From Arthonia radiata (Eukaryota; Ascomycota; Arthoniomycetes; Arthoniales; Arthoniaceae), in the NCBI GenBank assembly GCA_002989075.1, contig PSQN01000017.1, positions 1,736,001 to 1,800,000 on the forward strand: 64,000 bases of DNA. Reading direction: 5' to 3'. Every line of letters starts with the position of its first letter. The stretch's first letter is position 1. Under the pieces are notes generated by a model. The model was not told where the DNA came from. It saw only the letters and a program-made list of their open reading frames with translations, and did no database searches. Of this stretch, positions 1-10,646 are shown one piece after another. Both the position numbers and the translations under genes were made by a program.

Positions 1-109
1 CAGATGGAGCGTACGGTCAGCGTGAAGTGGTGCACGATCACAATGGTACAGCTGGCAATGTCGGTAAATTATTTGTGCAACATAGGTCTTTCATAATGTG
101 CTTCGCTGA

Positions 110-646
110 CATGTTGCGTCCGCAGAACGGCAAGCTAAGCATAAATGGCATCCGCAATCAGCCACGCCATTCAGCGACTCAAGAAAGTCCAGGCATTCAT
201 TTAACGAGTTGCTGCTGGAGAACCTCGCCATCTGCTGTGGTCTTTTGATGGCGACGTTCACGATATCTTGGATCATTTACCAGGCAAGGCTACCTCCCGA
301 CGTTGTCCTTCATGAACGCTTGGGAACTCCACTTCCAGTCTTCATCTTCTTCGCCTGGTTCTCTGCGACCACATGTTCTTTAACACTCCACTGTGTTTAC
401 CTGGCGCAGACCAAGCCAGGAAGGGATCGCTGGTCCACTCTGAAGCCATACCAGAACTTCATCTTGAGGGTCGTGGCGACAGCTCTCCTGGCATGTATCT
501 CTCTGGGATTGCATCCGGACGGTCCACTAGCCTTGCACGTGGCACTTACCTACGGGCCACCCATCGTGAGCGGCGCAACCTCGCTGAATTCCTTGTGGGA
601 TCCTAGCGGCAACGCGTTGAATATGGCAGCTGGAATGGGTGGTTGA
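110..646 (+). CDS. Putative multipass membrane protein, 3' part only
   Basis: I do not recognise this protein. The frame is open from about position 110 to the stop at 646, and the only in-frame ATG near the start is at 248. Hydrophobic stretches lie around residues NLAICCGLLMATF, LPVFIFFAWFS, FILRVVATALLACISLG and in the last third, so three or four membrane segments are likely. A plausible intron (GT at 64, AG at 125) would join it to an open frame that runs off the left edge, which would make this the 3' end of a larger gene. It converges with the arrestin gene, whose stop is at 881. It could also be a chance open frame. Confidence 0.35.
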   Translation, partial: HVASAERQAKHKWHPQSATPFSDSRKSRHSFNELLLENLAICCGLLMATFTISWIIYQARLPPDVVLHERLGTPLPVFIFFAWFSATTCSLTLHCVYLAQTKPGRDRWSTLKPYQNFILRVVATALLACISLGLHPDGPLALHVALTYGPPIVSGATSLNSLWDPSGNALNMAAGMGG

Positions 647-880
647 GACTGTTCGTTACAAGACCATATCGGCGTAACAGTGTACAGCATCTGTACAGTG
701 ATGGGCGAATTCAAAGAAGGCGCCATTGGCGGTGCAGGGAAGGCACAACCGCGTGCTCTGGAAATCGACGAAGTCGAATGGCTGAACACGTAAAGGTCGG
801 CGTTGGAGGAAGTCCATTTTACGAATGTTTTGATGAGTTGTATCATGTCCTTCACGATGTCCATAGGATATTCATTGTTC

Positions 881-2758
881 TCATGAGTCTCTGCGTTTTT
901 GGTCATGCTCCCCAATAAAACCCTCTCCGCCCGCAGGTGCCGGCGTTGGCCGGTAGTTTCTGGGGCCATCGACTGGCGCAAGGTTCTCACCTAAGGCATC
1001 TTCATAGCTTGGAGGTGGCTCTTCCTCCCCGGCCGGTAGTGGTGCGTAAACTGTGTTCGAGGGCCCGGCCTGTGTCTGTGCCTGGTAGTTTGCGACGTTC
1101 GCCGCCGCTTCTGCGCTCAGCGGTTTCTTCGTCACCGGCTTGTTCGGAGGCTTCGTGGGCCTGCTCTCCATAGCAGCTATGAGAGACTTCGGAGGGGTGA
1201 TGCCGGACCAGACCTCACATGCGAGGCGAATAGGTAGAATTATCTGATTCTTTGCAGACTGCGGGCCGTATCCAATACCCATACGAACTTCGAGAGCATA
1301 CGTCCGCTCTATGTTGCATGTCTTGAATGACGGAGGGACAGTCTGAGGAACAGGCTGCTCCCAAGGTGTCGGCTCGAGCGTGATCTGCCGTTGTGGCGGA
1401 CTCCGAGATGGAAGTGATGGTACCTTCTCGTCCATTGAGTACTCGGCGGTAGGGGAGGCCGTCAGCGACACCTCAGACATCTTCCTATCCATCGCAGCTT
1501 CCGACGCCTTCTGCTCTGCGGCTGACAACGCCTCCGACGCCCTTCTTTGGATCCCGGGCTGACCGTTGGCAGACCGTCCGGCGCTGTTCGTACGCATGGT
1601 TCGCTCAGCTCCTGGAAACTCCAAGTACTCATTGATGTTACTTCTGCTTGTCACAACCCAACTGCTCGCCTCCGTCCTCACAACCTGACCAGCTCGGATC
1701 TTGGTGCTTCCTACAAGTTCCACCTGCAGCGTCTGCAGATAGAGCGGTAGTGAGCCGTCGTCGAGCCGTTTGATGAGTAGTCTGAGCGGTAGCTTTTCGT
1801 TGCAGGTCAAAATAGCAGGGTCTGGTATGCGAGCGTCGACTTCGACCTTTGGCGGTATCTGCTCTTCGAGGTTAGCAGATGCTGACGATACCGAGCTTTT
1901 CTTAGCAGGGTTGAGGTTTGACAACACCCGCTTCATCCTGGGCTGTGGAATCCCTCCGCCCATGAGGTTGATGTTGCTGAATTGATAGTTGCGACGACCA
2001 AAATTCTCGGAATCTGACCTGGCGGGACGGATCTGCTCGATTGGGATGAAGTTGATTTGGTGCACCTGACACTCGAATAAGCTGAGCAGGAACAACCACA
2101 TGACGACTTAGACTCACCACACGAGGGTTTTCCTTGTAGAACTCTCGACGCTTGACTGTACATTTCACATAATACCTGATACTAGCCAGCCCAGGGAAGT
2201 CCCCCAACGTTGGCGGTAACGGCGCCTTAATATGGTGGGAGGAAGCAATCTTCCCTTTTTGGAGCAAATTCGGGATTGTTTGCAGGTTATTGATAGTACC
2301 ATAGCATGAGTTGTTGAAGGGTATCTGATCTTGAATGAGTAACGTTGCGCCCCATCTCCACGTTGAGCGCTTACCTTGAACGAGAACGGGTATTCATAAT
2401 TGCCCGGCGGAAGAGTGGTGTAAGTAGCATTTGGGTTCTGGCCAGACTGAGGAAACACAATCTGTGCGTGATACAGCACCTGTCGAAGTCAGTCTCACTG
2501 GGAGTTGGGTCTACAGCAGCAACCATGGACTGATCTTTTTAACGGACGTACCTTGTGAATCTCCAGTACGGGCTTTGGCTTGTCATCATAGTCATCACGA
2601 GGCGGTGGCGTGAGCTGAGTTGTCGACTCGCCCTCAAGCTTCACAACGATGCTAGTCAACGGCGTAGTGCTAGGCAAACGAAGAATGATCCTTCCTTTGA
2701 CGAAGTCTAGATTTGTGAAAGCCTGGTGAGGCGTCTCTAAAGCTATTTGAACATGCAT
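881..2758 (-). CDS. Arrestin-domain protein with PY motif (ART-like ubiquitin-ligase adaptor)
   Basis: Four exons on the minus strand fit consensus splice sites: 2758-2552, 2479-2375, 2324-2118 and 2065-881, with introns of 72, 50 and 52 nt, all in phase 0, giving 567 residues. The first exons carry an arrestin N-domain: an extended beta region with LPSTTPLTSIVVKLEG, then LPPGNYEYPFSFK and the VKCTVKR strand. The arrestin C-domain follows (YALEVRMGIGYG). Near the C-terminus is PPPSYEDAL, a PY motif of the kind that binds Rsp5/Nedd4 WW domains. Proteins of this family recruit the ligase to plasma-membrane transporters for endocytosis; the transporter served here cannot be told. A Ser-rich linker sits between the domains. 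The start at MHVQIALE was chosen because it begins the conserved fold. Confidence 0.85.
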
Positions 2759-3363
2759 TGTGATGATGTTGCCCTTAAGGCAAGGCTGAAGACCACGCTT
2801 GAACAATTGTTGTGGAATCTGCCAAGTGATGAGCGAGGAAGTTGCGTTGTGGTCACATCAGGGGCAGCATGTTTGTTTAGGCCAAGGCCAGCTTATAGGT
2901 CAGCTTCGGCTACTCGAAATAGCGAGAGGGCATGAAACGAGGATGCCTAATGCTAAGCATGCATTGACGAGCGTCCTCGGTGCACTTTGGTAAGGACTTC
3001 GAAATAATAGGACAACGCTGCGGCTCGAGATTCGTCGCTCCAAAAGCACTGCCCACTTGCCAAGCTTTCCCCTTTTTGGCCGCCTGCAAAGTTCGACTAT
3101 TCGACCAGCAGCGCAGTAATGATAAAGAGCCTGTCTTGCTCGAGCTTGCTGAAGAACAGGTGTACATCCAGTAGCGTTTAATTGTTGCAGGGCTGCTATA
3201 TAGCAGTCAACCCGGTGGAAATGTCACACCTCTCATTCATGGTCATGGTACCTTGGCTAGACCCGTAAGACGTGTAACCAAGGACGGCGAGAGGGCAGGA
3301 ACACCGGTGTGTGCTGGTCATGTTGCGGCCAAACTGTAGGGAGTTTGAATTGAAGCAATCGAT
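2759..3363. other. Intergenic, upstream of arrestin gene
   Basis: I see no coding frame I would defend. It holds the promoter side of the arrestin gene and the 3' flank of NOP16. A perfect 14-bp palindrome, CTGCTATATAGCAG, lies at 3193-3206. Confidence 0.6.
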
Positions 3364-4227
3364 TTAATCTTCCTCCTCGATCGAAAGCCTCCCCTCCCCT
3401 CTCAGACACCTCCCAATCTTCTCCCTCATCTGTCCTCGGCTCAGTTGCAGCACGTTCATCTTCCGGTCTCTGCACATCTTGTCCCAGTCACACTTGACCG
3501 CACCCTTGCCGTGAAGCCCACCATCCATCCGCACCGCATGTTTTGCAACCATCGAGTGACACCACTCCTTCTCCCTTGGCGTTAACTTCTTGCTCTTTGC
3601 AGCAGACGGACCTCTCGATTGTCTCTTTGCTTGCTCTTCGAATCTGTCAACCAGTCGCTCGTCATCCTGCTGTGTCTGCCCTCTTGTACTCCCCTCTCCT
3701 TCATCGTCGTCAACCTCATCTTCATCAAGCCCGAATCCCCACGTCCTCTCCGCCGCCGTCCCCTTCACCTCATCACGCTCATTCTTCTCCACCTCCTCTC
3801 CACCTACCACCCTCAATATTCTCCCATCCTCCCCCCTCACAACCCTCATCTCCCCCACCACACCCTCACCCTCCAACGGCCCCTCCAGCCTCACCTCCCC
3901 TCCACTCAAGCCCATCCCACCCTTCCCCTTCAATCCACGCCCCGTCTCATCTCCCCTCTTCCTCTTCACACCCCTCTCACCACCCTTCTCGCCCCTCCTC
4001 TCCCTCATAACCCCACCAGGATGCACCGTCCCATTCACCTTCTTCACAAACCCCAGCTTCTCGAAATTCTGCTTCGCCGTGAGCGCATGGTCCCAGTGGC
4101 CCGCGAGCAGCGGGTTCGCGCGGACGGTGGCGCGCGACTTTTGCGCGGTGGAGCGGTGCTGCGTCTTGCTGCGGGGGTGGTTGAGGGAGGCTTGGGTGTT
4201 TTTGCGCTTTTGGAGGGGGTTGGTCAT
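3364..4227 (-). CDS. NOP16: Nucleolar protein Nop16 (60S ribosome biogenesis)
   Basis: This is a single-exon gene of 287 residues. The N-terminus is basic (MTNPLQKRKN) and leads into the family signature around NPLLAGHWDHALTAKQNFEK, the region that in Nop16 proteins reads NP-x-x-x-x-WD-x-x-x-T-x-x-QN-[YF]. The middle is a Gly/Glu/Lys-rich linker. The C-terminus has the second conserved block, with LTPREKEWCHSMVAKH and CRDRKMNVLQLSRGQMREKI. Nop16 is a nucleolar factor of pre-60S particles. The ATG at 4227 was chosen because the conserved N-terminus begins there; the frame stays open further upstream without homology. The 5' part of the coding strand is C-rich and the rest strongly G-rich. A long open frame on the opposite strand is a shadow of this composition. 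Confidence 0.88.
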   Translation of the reverse strand: MTNPLQKRKNTQASLNHPRSKTQHRSTAQKSRATVRANPLLAGHWDHALTAKQNFEKLGFVKKVNGTVHPGGVMRERRGEKGGERGVKRKRGDETGRGLKGKGGMGLSGGEVRLEGPLEGEGVVGEMRVVRGEDGRILRVVGGEEVEKNERDEVKGTAAERTWGFGLDEDEVDDDEGEGSTRGQTQQDDERLVDRFEEQAKRQSRGPSAAKSKKLTPREKEWCHSMVAKHAVRMDGGLHGKGAVKCDWDKMCRDRKMNVLQLSRGQMREKIGRCLRGEGRLSIEEED

Positions 4228-4889
4228 CGCCCGCTGTTGAATGTGGAGAGCAGTGTTTTGACGAATTGGAGATTGCGCGGGTACTCGGAGCGGGAGGTTG
4301 TTCACGGATTTGGGCGTCGGTGCAATGGTCAAAATGAGGAAAATATTATAGAATTTCGAATGAGAGATGAAAGTAGCCTTTTTCATGAGGCTTGGCGCCA
4401 CCCTGTTTCTGCTCGCCGCGAAGAGGACGAAGACGTCGATGATATATTGAAAAAAGGAAGCCAAGGAGCGCACTCGTGCATGCAGAAAACGCGCAACGCA
4501 TTAAAAGACTTGAGTGTACTCATAAACAGTCGTTGCAATTATCTCGCGTCTCATCTACATCCATGCGGGCCATGCTAAACAGAAGCGTAACAGAATTCAT
4601 CTCGGGCCTCTGCAAAACGGTCTGCATTTTGGTATCCCCCTCGAGGTATCCAAAGGCAGCCCACTGACTTCCTCGGCGCGCAATTGCTCTCATTCGCTTT
4701 TCGTCTCATCAACAGTCCAGTGTGTTCCGAAATCGTACACAAAGGGTAACGCTGCGCTGCTATCGGGTTCGTGAAGACATTATCGGGTTGGCTCTACAGG
4801 CCCACCCGATGCCTGTCCTCATCTTGCGTTTGTTTTTGGTGGCACATGAATCGCCTTGCTTTTGTGTTCAAATGTAGCTTCACCTGCGC
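4228..4889. other. Intergenic between NOP16 and the Ser-rich gene
   Basis: Both neighbours are on the minus strand, so this holds the NOP16 promoter and the 3' flank of the next gene. I see no gene in it. Confidence 0.6.
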
Positions 4890-7283
4890 TCAACCATGCG
4901 GCGCCTCTTCCTTCTTCTTCCAGAATCTGAGTGCTCTACTGAGTCGCTTCGTCCTCTTCTCCTTGGCTGGCGTAGACATTGGATGATCAGCAGAGCTGAC
5001 ATTGCTCAGACCGCTCGACGTTCGGCATCTTTCTTGCTCGACCGTCAGATTGTTCTTTGCGGTGCCAGATCGTGACATGCTCATCAAATGAGACAAGCTT
5101 ACTATGCTAGAGCGCTTGCGTCGGCGCTCAGCCTGGGATGCCATGCTCAAGTTAGAGTGTCGGCTCTGGCTGCCCAGAGGCGTGCTTGGTGACGCAGTAC
5201 TCCCAGCATAAGCATTCACCCCGCTCATCGTGGAGCTACTGCTCATAAGAGAAGGTATGCCATCAGTCGACGCGCTGGCAGTGGTGTACGCGTCACAATG
5301 AAGCCTAGGTAGGTTCAATTGTGGTGCGTCAGACATCGAGGTTGCTGCAGTGTCGAGCTTGGGTGTGCTCCATGCGCTGCTGTGTGACTGATCGTTTGGT
5401 GTGGATCCGAATGAGCTCGCGTCTTGATGCGGCCAGCAGCCCGCATCCAAACCAGTTGCATGCTGAGAGATCGGGCGTGCTTCCAAGTCACTTGAGGTCG
5501 GACGAGAATCTGGACCCTCCATGAGCTGCGGCGGCCGGAGCACAAAGTAGGAGCCATCGTCTTCCTCGGGAGTTGAGTCAGCGAGGACAAGTGATTGGCG
5601 GTTGCTCGAGGCCTGTCTGATAGTGTGGGAACGACTAGGAATATCATCCTCGTTGGTCGGAGTTGCAGTGTCGTGGCTGTCAGAACCTTCGGAGATTAAC
5701 ACACTCGATCGCTTGGCCTGGTCGTCCTCGAACAAGGAGTCACTCGAAAGGTGAGAGCCGATACCAAGCCCAAATCCAAGCTGCTCGGACTTGCGACGTG
5801 ACTCCTGTCTGAAGTGCTGCTCTTCTTCCTTGGCGGAATCCAAGTCTTCTTCTTCCTCCTCAAATACATTCTCGATCTCGAAGCCCTTCGCGGATGCAGC
5901 TCCTCCGGTGTCGGTGCGTGGTATACTGGGACGGTCGAAGCAGCTGGGAGCACTCTCTGTGCGCCGGTGCATCGGGTGGCCTTGTCGAAAGGTTGGAGCA
6001 TCAAAGCCCAGCCCACTACTATGCATGCTTTGTCTGGCTGCAGAAAAGCCTTTCGCACGGAGAATGCGAACGTCTTCAGCGGTCACTGTTGCAGATTCCT
6101 CAACGTCGTTGGCGGAGTCTAAATCGATGATATTGTCGGAGCCCCTGCTGGATTCGAGATCGAGACGTGGACTTCTCTGAAGTGTAGGCTGAGAGGCGGT
6201 GCGGCGATGGGAAATCTCTATGGCCGATGTCGGGTCATCATCAAAATTTTCGCTGAGTACTGGTGCGTCGTCAAAGCCGGAGGGTGACGGCTCAACGTCA
6301 GCGTGCTCAACGATCGATACAGACGGAAAGTCTCCCAGTGATTCATCGCTCTTGAAGCTACTATCATTGCAAAAGTAGTCTTCCGGCTGCATTGAAGCAT
6401 AATGCGACGGCAAGGAAGACGCCGCGATAGTTGCCGGACGATGGCTCAGGGTCGGACGGTCACAACGTGGTTCGATGCCATCGCTGCTATGCGTGGGCCG
6501 CAGGGCGGGTGCCGTACTTGAGGGCCGGAGTGTTGGCATGGAACGATGAGGTATCACGTCGACGTTATCGGCAAAGCTGACACGGGTTGGAGAAGCAGAT
6601 CTGGCGGACCTGGAAGAGTCGGTACGCGCATGCAACGATAGAGAGCCAAAGTCAGGCGACGGAGTCGCCAAGCTGTTGTCCTCTTTGGGTCTGTTTTTGA
6701 AAGAACCAGAACGGTTGAGAACACCGGTCAAGTCATGTGACATTGCAGCTGATCGACGATGCTTATGGCCTCTCTTCGGGCCTTGTGACACAGTCAGCGT
6801 ATTCGAGTCTGAAGAATCTTGCTTCTCAGGCTCTTCGCGCATCTTGTCGCTCGACGGGGTTGACGCAGTCGCTGGGCTCGGCTGCATTTCAAAGGTGGGT
6901 ATCTCCGAGCGCGTGCGACGATGTCCGTGTCGGCTCTTTGACGGGCTTGACTGTGAGCCTGAAGTGTGAGGGGAAGAGGGCGGAGAAACGTTCTGTAGTG
7001 CTGTGTCGACGCTCCCGCCAGGATTGAAGCTAAATGAAGGCAGCGCAAGCGACTTATGCTTTCTGTGCTTCGCGGCATTCTCTGATGCTCCTGATATGGA
7101 AGATTGCAAGCCATCCTCGGCCGTCCAGGGAAATGGGTTGGTGGGGAGTTGGAAGTTTTCGGCGAGAGGTTGCTCCGAGGCATCGACGAATGGTAGTTCG
7201 TTGACTTCTATGTCTGAGTCGATGTGGGAGGAGGCCATCGTGAAGCCAAAATCGGAGGAAGGTTGGGACATCACATCCACCAT
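4890..7283 (-). CDS. Large Ser-rich low-complexity protein (fungal 'cell wall proline-rich protein' type)
   Basis: This is a single open frame of 797 residues, rich in Ser, Pro, Thr and acidic residues, with no membrane segment or signal peptide. Recognisable short motifs are NPFPW (about 49-53), SKSRHGHRRTRSEIP (115-129), RGHKHRRSAAMSHDL (171-185) and SPTRVSFADNV (about 230). The C-terminus is basic: SSIVSLSHLMSMSRSG and RTKRLSRALRFWKKKEE. The repeated HRR[ST]xS patterns look like basophilic kinase or 14-3-3 sites. Similar Pezizomycotina proteins are usually labelled 'cell wall proline rich protein', but the lack of a signal peptide argues for a cytoplasmic or cortical protein. The function is unknown to me. 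The start was taken at the first ATG of the frame; MASSH at residue 16 is an alternative. Confidence 0.7.
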   Translation of the reverse strand: MVDVMSQPSSDFGFTMASSHIDSDIEVNELPFVDASEQPLAENFQLPTNPFPWTAEDGLQSSISGASENAAKHRKHKSLALPSFSFNPGGSVDTALQNVSPPSSPHTSGSQSSPSKSRHGHRRTRSEIPTFEMQPSPATASTPSSDKMREEPEKQDSSDSNTLTVSQGPKRGHKHRRSAAMSHDLTGVLNRSGSFKNRPKEDNSLATPSPDFGSLSLHARTDSSRSARSASPTRVSFADNVDVIPHRSMPTLRPSSTAPALRPTHSSDGIEPRCDRPTLSHRPATIAASSLPSHYASMQPEDYFCNDSSFKSDESLGDFPSVSIVEHADVEPSPSGFDDAPVLSENFDDDPTSAIEISHRRTASQPTLQRSPRLDLESSRGSDNIIDLDSANDVEESATVTAEDVRILRAKGFSAARQSMHSSGLGFDAPTFRQGHPMHRRTESAPSCFDRPSIPRTDTGGAASAKGFEIENVFEEEEEDLDSAKEEEQHFRQESRRKSEQLGFGLGIGSHLSSDSLFEDDQAKRSSVLISEGSDSHDTATPTNEDDIPSRSHTIRQASSNRQSLVLADSTPEEDDGSYFVLRPPQLMEGPDSRPTSSDLEARPISQHATGLDAGCWPHQDASSFGSTPNDQSHSSAWSTPKLDTAATSMSDAPQLNLPRLHCDAYTTASASTDGIPSLMSSSSTMSGVNAYAGSTASPSTPLGSQSRHSNLSMASQAERRRKRSSIVSLSHLMSMSRSGTAKNNLTVEQERCRTSSGLSNVSSADHPMSTPAKEKRTKRLSRALRFWKKKEEAPHG

Positions 7284-8749
7284 TGCGACTCCTTCAGCAG
7301 GAGTAAGGACTTCGCAGTAAAAGCCTCTTCAAAGCTGCGGCGGGCCGACGATGCACCCAAGTCGGCAAGTCGAAAACTTTTGGTTTTTTTTGATGTTTAT
7401 TGGGAAGTATAGCGGTCGAGAGAGGCGATGATGCACGCTTGATAGATCGATTGAAGGCTCACTCGCTGACGCATAAATACGCAAAAGTCGATTATACTGC
7501 AGGTGAGATGGCTGTCAGTTCCCGAAATGACAGTCGAACGCGCGCGCGCAAATGACTGACTTAATGGGTAAATGCAACGTGCAAATGGGATCCGCAGGAC
7601 CTCGATGATAATGAACAAGACTGTAGGTTGAAAGGAGTGGATAGCACGAATGCAAGCAAGACAGATCAAAGGAATGGACGAGGAAAATGAAGTTCCTCTT
7701 TTGGAGCGTGAGCGCTGAAGGAGAGTTGGAGGTTTGGAGGAGGGCGGAAGTCGAGGACAGGGAGGATGGGGTGGGTGAGAGAGAGTAGAGCAGGAGTGTG
7801 AGGGCGGAGGAGGCCAGCTCAGCAAGGCAAGTTGCAGAGGAGTGCACGGACTTCGCAACCAAGCTAGCGCACCCACTAGCTCCAATCTGAGATTGAGACT
7901 CCACCCGCTTTCGACCTCGCGGGGGCAGGAGAGAGGGTGGTCAGGCCGAGGAGGATCAACAACGAGCAGTGAGCACCATACGACGCTCACGCGGACACTG
8001 GCCCCAACAGGATAACTGCCTCAGCTGCGTACTTTATTCTGGGGAGAAGGGCACAGCTGTCGTTTGCAGAAGATAAGATGAATGAGGAGTTCGCCCCTGA
8101 TTCATGGGTCAATTTGGCCTCATCCGCCAATCAGGCCGCCCTCTGCCTCGAGCTCTCAGAGACTGACCACAGTATGATGCAGCCGGCCAGAATATGCTCT
8201 TAATCCGAGCATACTGGCTCCATCAGAGCTCCCCATCTTGTCCACTCTGTGGCGTCTCTGGACTTGGTCGCGCCCTCGTATGCGCGTCAGCTGAGCATGC
8301 CAAGTTTTCCAGCCATCTGGAACCGATAGCGCTTCCTTGTCCTTGTGCCGCAAGGCCCGTCAGCAGCGGTTGGAACCAGATGGACCCTACAGAGATCCTG
8401 CAGATCTGCTACCGTACACATCCTAGACCAGCATACGAATTCTATGTACAAGATGCATATCTACCCCTTGACCTTGTTATCGCGACACCTTCGCCATGGC
8501 CTGCGACATGCGGGTCTAGCACGCTGTCCGTTCAGCTGCGCCTGTGAAATTATATTGCTGGACTGGTATTCGTTGTCTTCATATGTGACTGGGTTCGGAG
8601 TTCTTTGCGCATGCGGGTGCCGTTACTGCAAGCGCATCTCAACAACGCATTCTCCGAGCCGCTCTTGAACGGAAATGCTTACTATGGACGGCATCGTGCA
8701 GCGCTGCATATTCTCAGCCGCTTCGTTATGCGTCAAGCAACATAGTCGA
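7284..8749. other. Long 5' leader/intergenic region
   Basis: No gene is supported here. On the minus strand 7700-7800 is pyrimidine-rich, typical of a fungal leader or promoter, so the Ser-rich gene probably has a long 5' untranslated leader. A CG-dinucleotide run lies near 7540-7549. Short open frames on both strands have no recognisable sequence. Confidence 0.55.
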
Positions 8750-10129
8750 TCAATATCCCTCCTTGGCGAGCATGTCTTGTAATGATCAGCGTCTTGCATA
8801 CCCAGAGCACTCGAGAGTAGCTCAGATATGAGCAGACTCACCTGCAATGTCCAAGTACAGAGCCACCGCATTGAAAGTACGCTTCTTGCCCAACAGGCTT
8901 TCTCGGAACCACCAGCGGATCCGGTTCGTCCAATTGATGAGATCAAGATGACTGACCTCTAACAGCGTCCCTCGATAGTTTCCCCAAACGCTACTATCGA
9001 TGCTGACAAGCCCGTCATTGGGGCCTTCGAGACCTGCAATGATATCGTGGCTCTGTTTGAATACCGAAGTCCACGCTGGCTCGAAGCACGCTCCAAAAGA
9101 ATAGTATTTCACTCGCGGGTCGTCAAGCACTTCTTGATTGAATTGTGAGGCCATGTATGTTCGCGTGAGCTCTTGAAATGCTCCTGCAGGGATCGAAATA
9201 TTCTGTAACAGCTTCGTTACGCGAACTACATTCTCGTCTGGATTTCAGTGTCAGTGAGTGTGGAGGCCGACATCGTAATGATGTACATACTGCCAATTTG
9301 TTGCAGCATGTGATCTGCAAAGGACGACCCTGATAGGTGATAACGGTCAGCTAAGGTGAGGCTTCGGACATAGGGTTTTCTAGTAGAGCTCAACGGTGGC
9401 TGACCTCTGTGTGGTGTCGCAATGGTGGTGAGAGACGATACCTGGAATTGAGTAGGTTTCAGTTTAGAGATTAGATATCTCGAGTCAAGACCTCTACGCA
9501 ACAGGATCAGTCTCGTGCATGAGGTTGTTACGTGGCACGTTGTGTTTACCCCTAGCAAGAACTCAGCATTTCGATCAGAAAGATTTGAGTTGATGCTCAT
9601 ACCATACTGTGACTGCTTGTTCGTCAATAACATTAGAGATGCAGCTAAGCTTGTGGAGGCTTACGCGATGATGTTGACGCTCTCGTCGGACACTTGCTGC
9701 TCAATAGCCTCCTTGAGAGCTTCTGCACGCTCTTCAATCGAGCCTGCCGGAGGCACAGAAGCGATGAAAACCTTCACGCCAATGGAAGACAGCGCCTCCT
9801 CAATACCTCGCCAGTACTGTATACCTGGCAGCCAAGTGCCAGCTACACGAAGCTGATCAAACCCAAGAAGCCCGTGTGTCAATACTATCGGGTTCTTTGG
9901 CGCCTCTGAGCTGGCGTATTAGTTCCAAAACGGCGAGGAATGTACCTCTTCACTCACGGTAGGTCTCTCTGAGCGCGGCGTAGTCATCACGAATCACTCG
10001 ACCAAGTTGTGAGAGACGGCTGTCCTGAGATTGTGCTCTGTAGTGTATCCCCACGCCGGGAACATTTGATCGGACGAAGAGCCTCCCTTGACGGGCTGCG
10101 TATAACTTGAAAGCCAACCGTATGGTCAT
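8750..10129 (-). CDS. TGL2: Triacylglycerol lipase of the Tgl2 type (alpha/beta hydrolase)
   Basis: The gene is spread over about seven small exons. Well-supported exons are 10129-9958 (MTIRLAFKLYAARQG..RVIRDDYAALRE), 9905-9665 (NPIVLTHGLLGFDQLR, WLPGIQYWRGI, VPPAGSIEERAE, ending VNIIA), 9493-9405 (GLDSRYLISKL..TIATPHRG), 9329-9291 (SSFADHMLQQIG), 9237-8842 (VTKLLQNISIPAGAF, GPNDGLVSIDSS, SHLDLINW) and 8775-8750 (DMLAKEGY). These match the mitochondrial lipase Tgl2, related to bacterial LipA. The catalytic Ser should lie in HSMGG. The codons for His-Ser-Met sit in a stretch of about 10 nt at 9612-9603 with a CAG before and GTATGAG after, but its reading phase does not join cleanly to the next exon. 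Asp and His of the triad are probably in GPNDGLVS and SHLDLINW. Confidence 0.8.
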
Positions 10130-10646
10130 CGTGAAGGGCTGAGCGGAGATCCAGAGATGTTCCGACGTACTAGCATACTGGCTGTCTAGCTACGCGTATG
10201 ATGATTTCAGTCCTCAGCAAAATGCTCGTAGGAAGTATGGTACGCAAGCAGATCTGCCACAGTTTCAAGAGTTCTGGTTGCTTTGGGATAAACTTGTTTA
10301 TCCTGGCACGCCTGGGACGCTTGTTGCAACGGGTGATCTCCAACGCTGCCAAGACCGCGGCGTGCGGCATCGATTGCGGCTTGGAGGTGGGGCCATGCTT
10401 TTTCGACTTCGCCGGTCAGGCAACCTCTGCTCTTGAACGGGTCATCCGCATCGCTGCCGGCGTAGTCGCTGATCGACCAGGCTCTCTATTCTAATAACAC
10501 AAGCCAAGGCAGCATTGAGCGCCGATTAAGAGCTAAAGCCCTACGCCCACCGGAGTCAACCCAAGACTTTCTGTGCGACCTGGTTACGACCAGCCAGACA
10601 TACGCACTTCCTAACTCGAGGCCAATACAGACGAGCTACCGTCAAA
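10130..10646. promoter_or_regulatory. Divergent intergenic region, TGL2 / RVS167
   Basis: About 0.5 kb separates the two divergent start codons. I see no gene in it, only short open frames without recognisable sequence. Confidence 0.5.

Noticed and set aside
3543-4578. Long plus-strand open frames opposite NOP16
   Set aside because: They lie on the antisense of a clear NOP16 gene and consist of Pro/Ser/His low complexity caused by its G-rich codons.
7397-7990. 197-codon minus-strand open frame
   Set aside because: It lies in a pyrimidine-rich leader region, has Ser/Pro-rich text without any motif, and is better explained as 5' leader.
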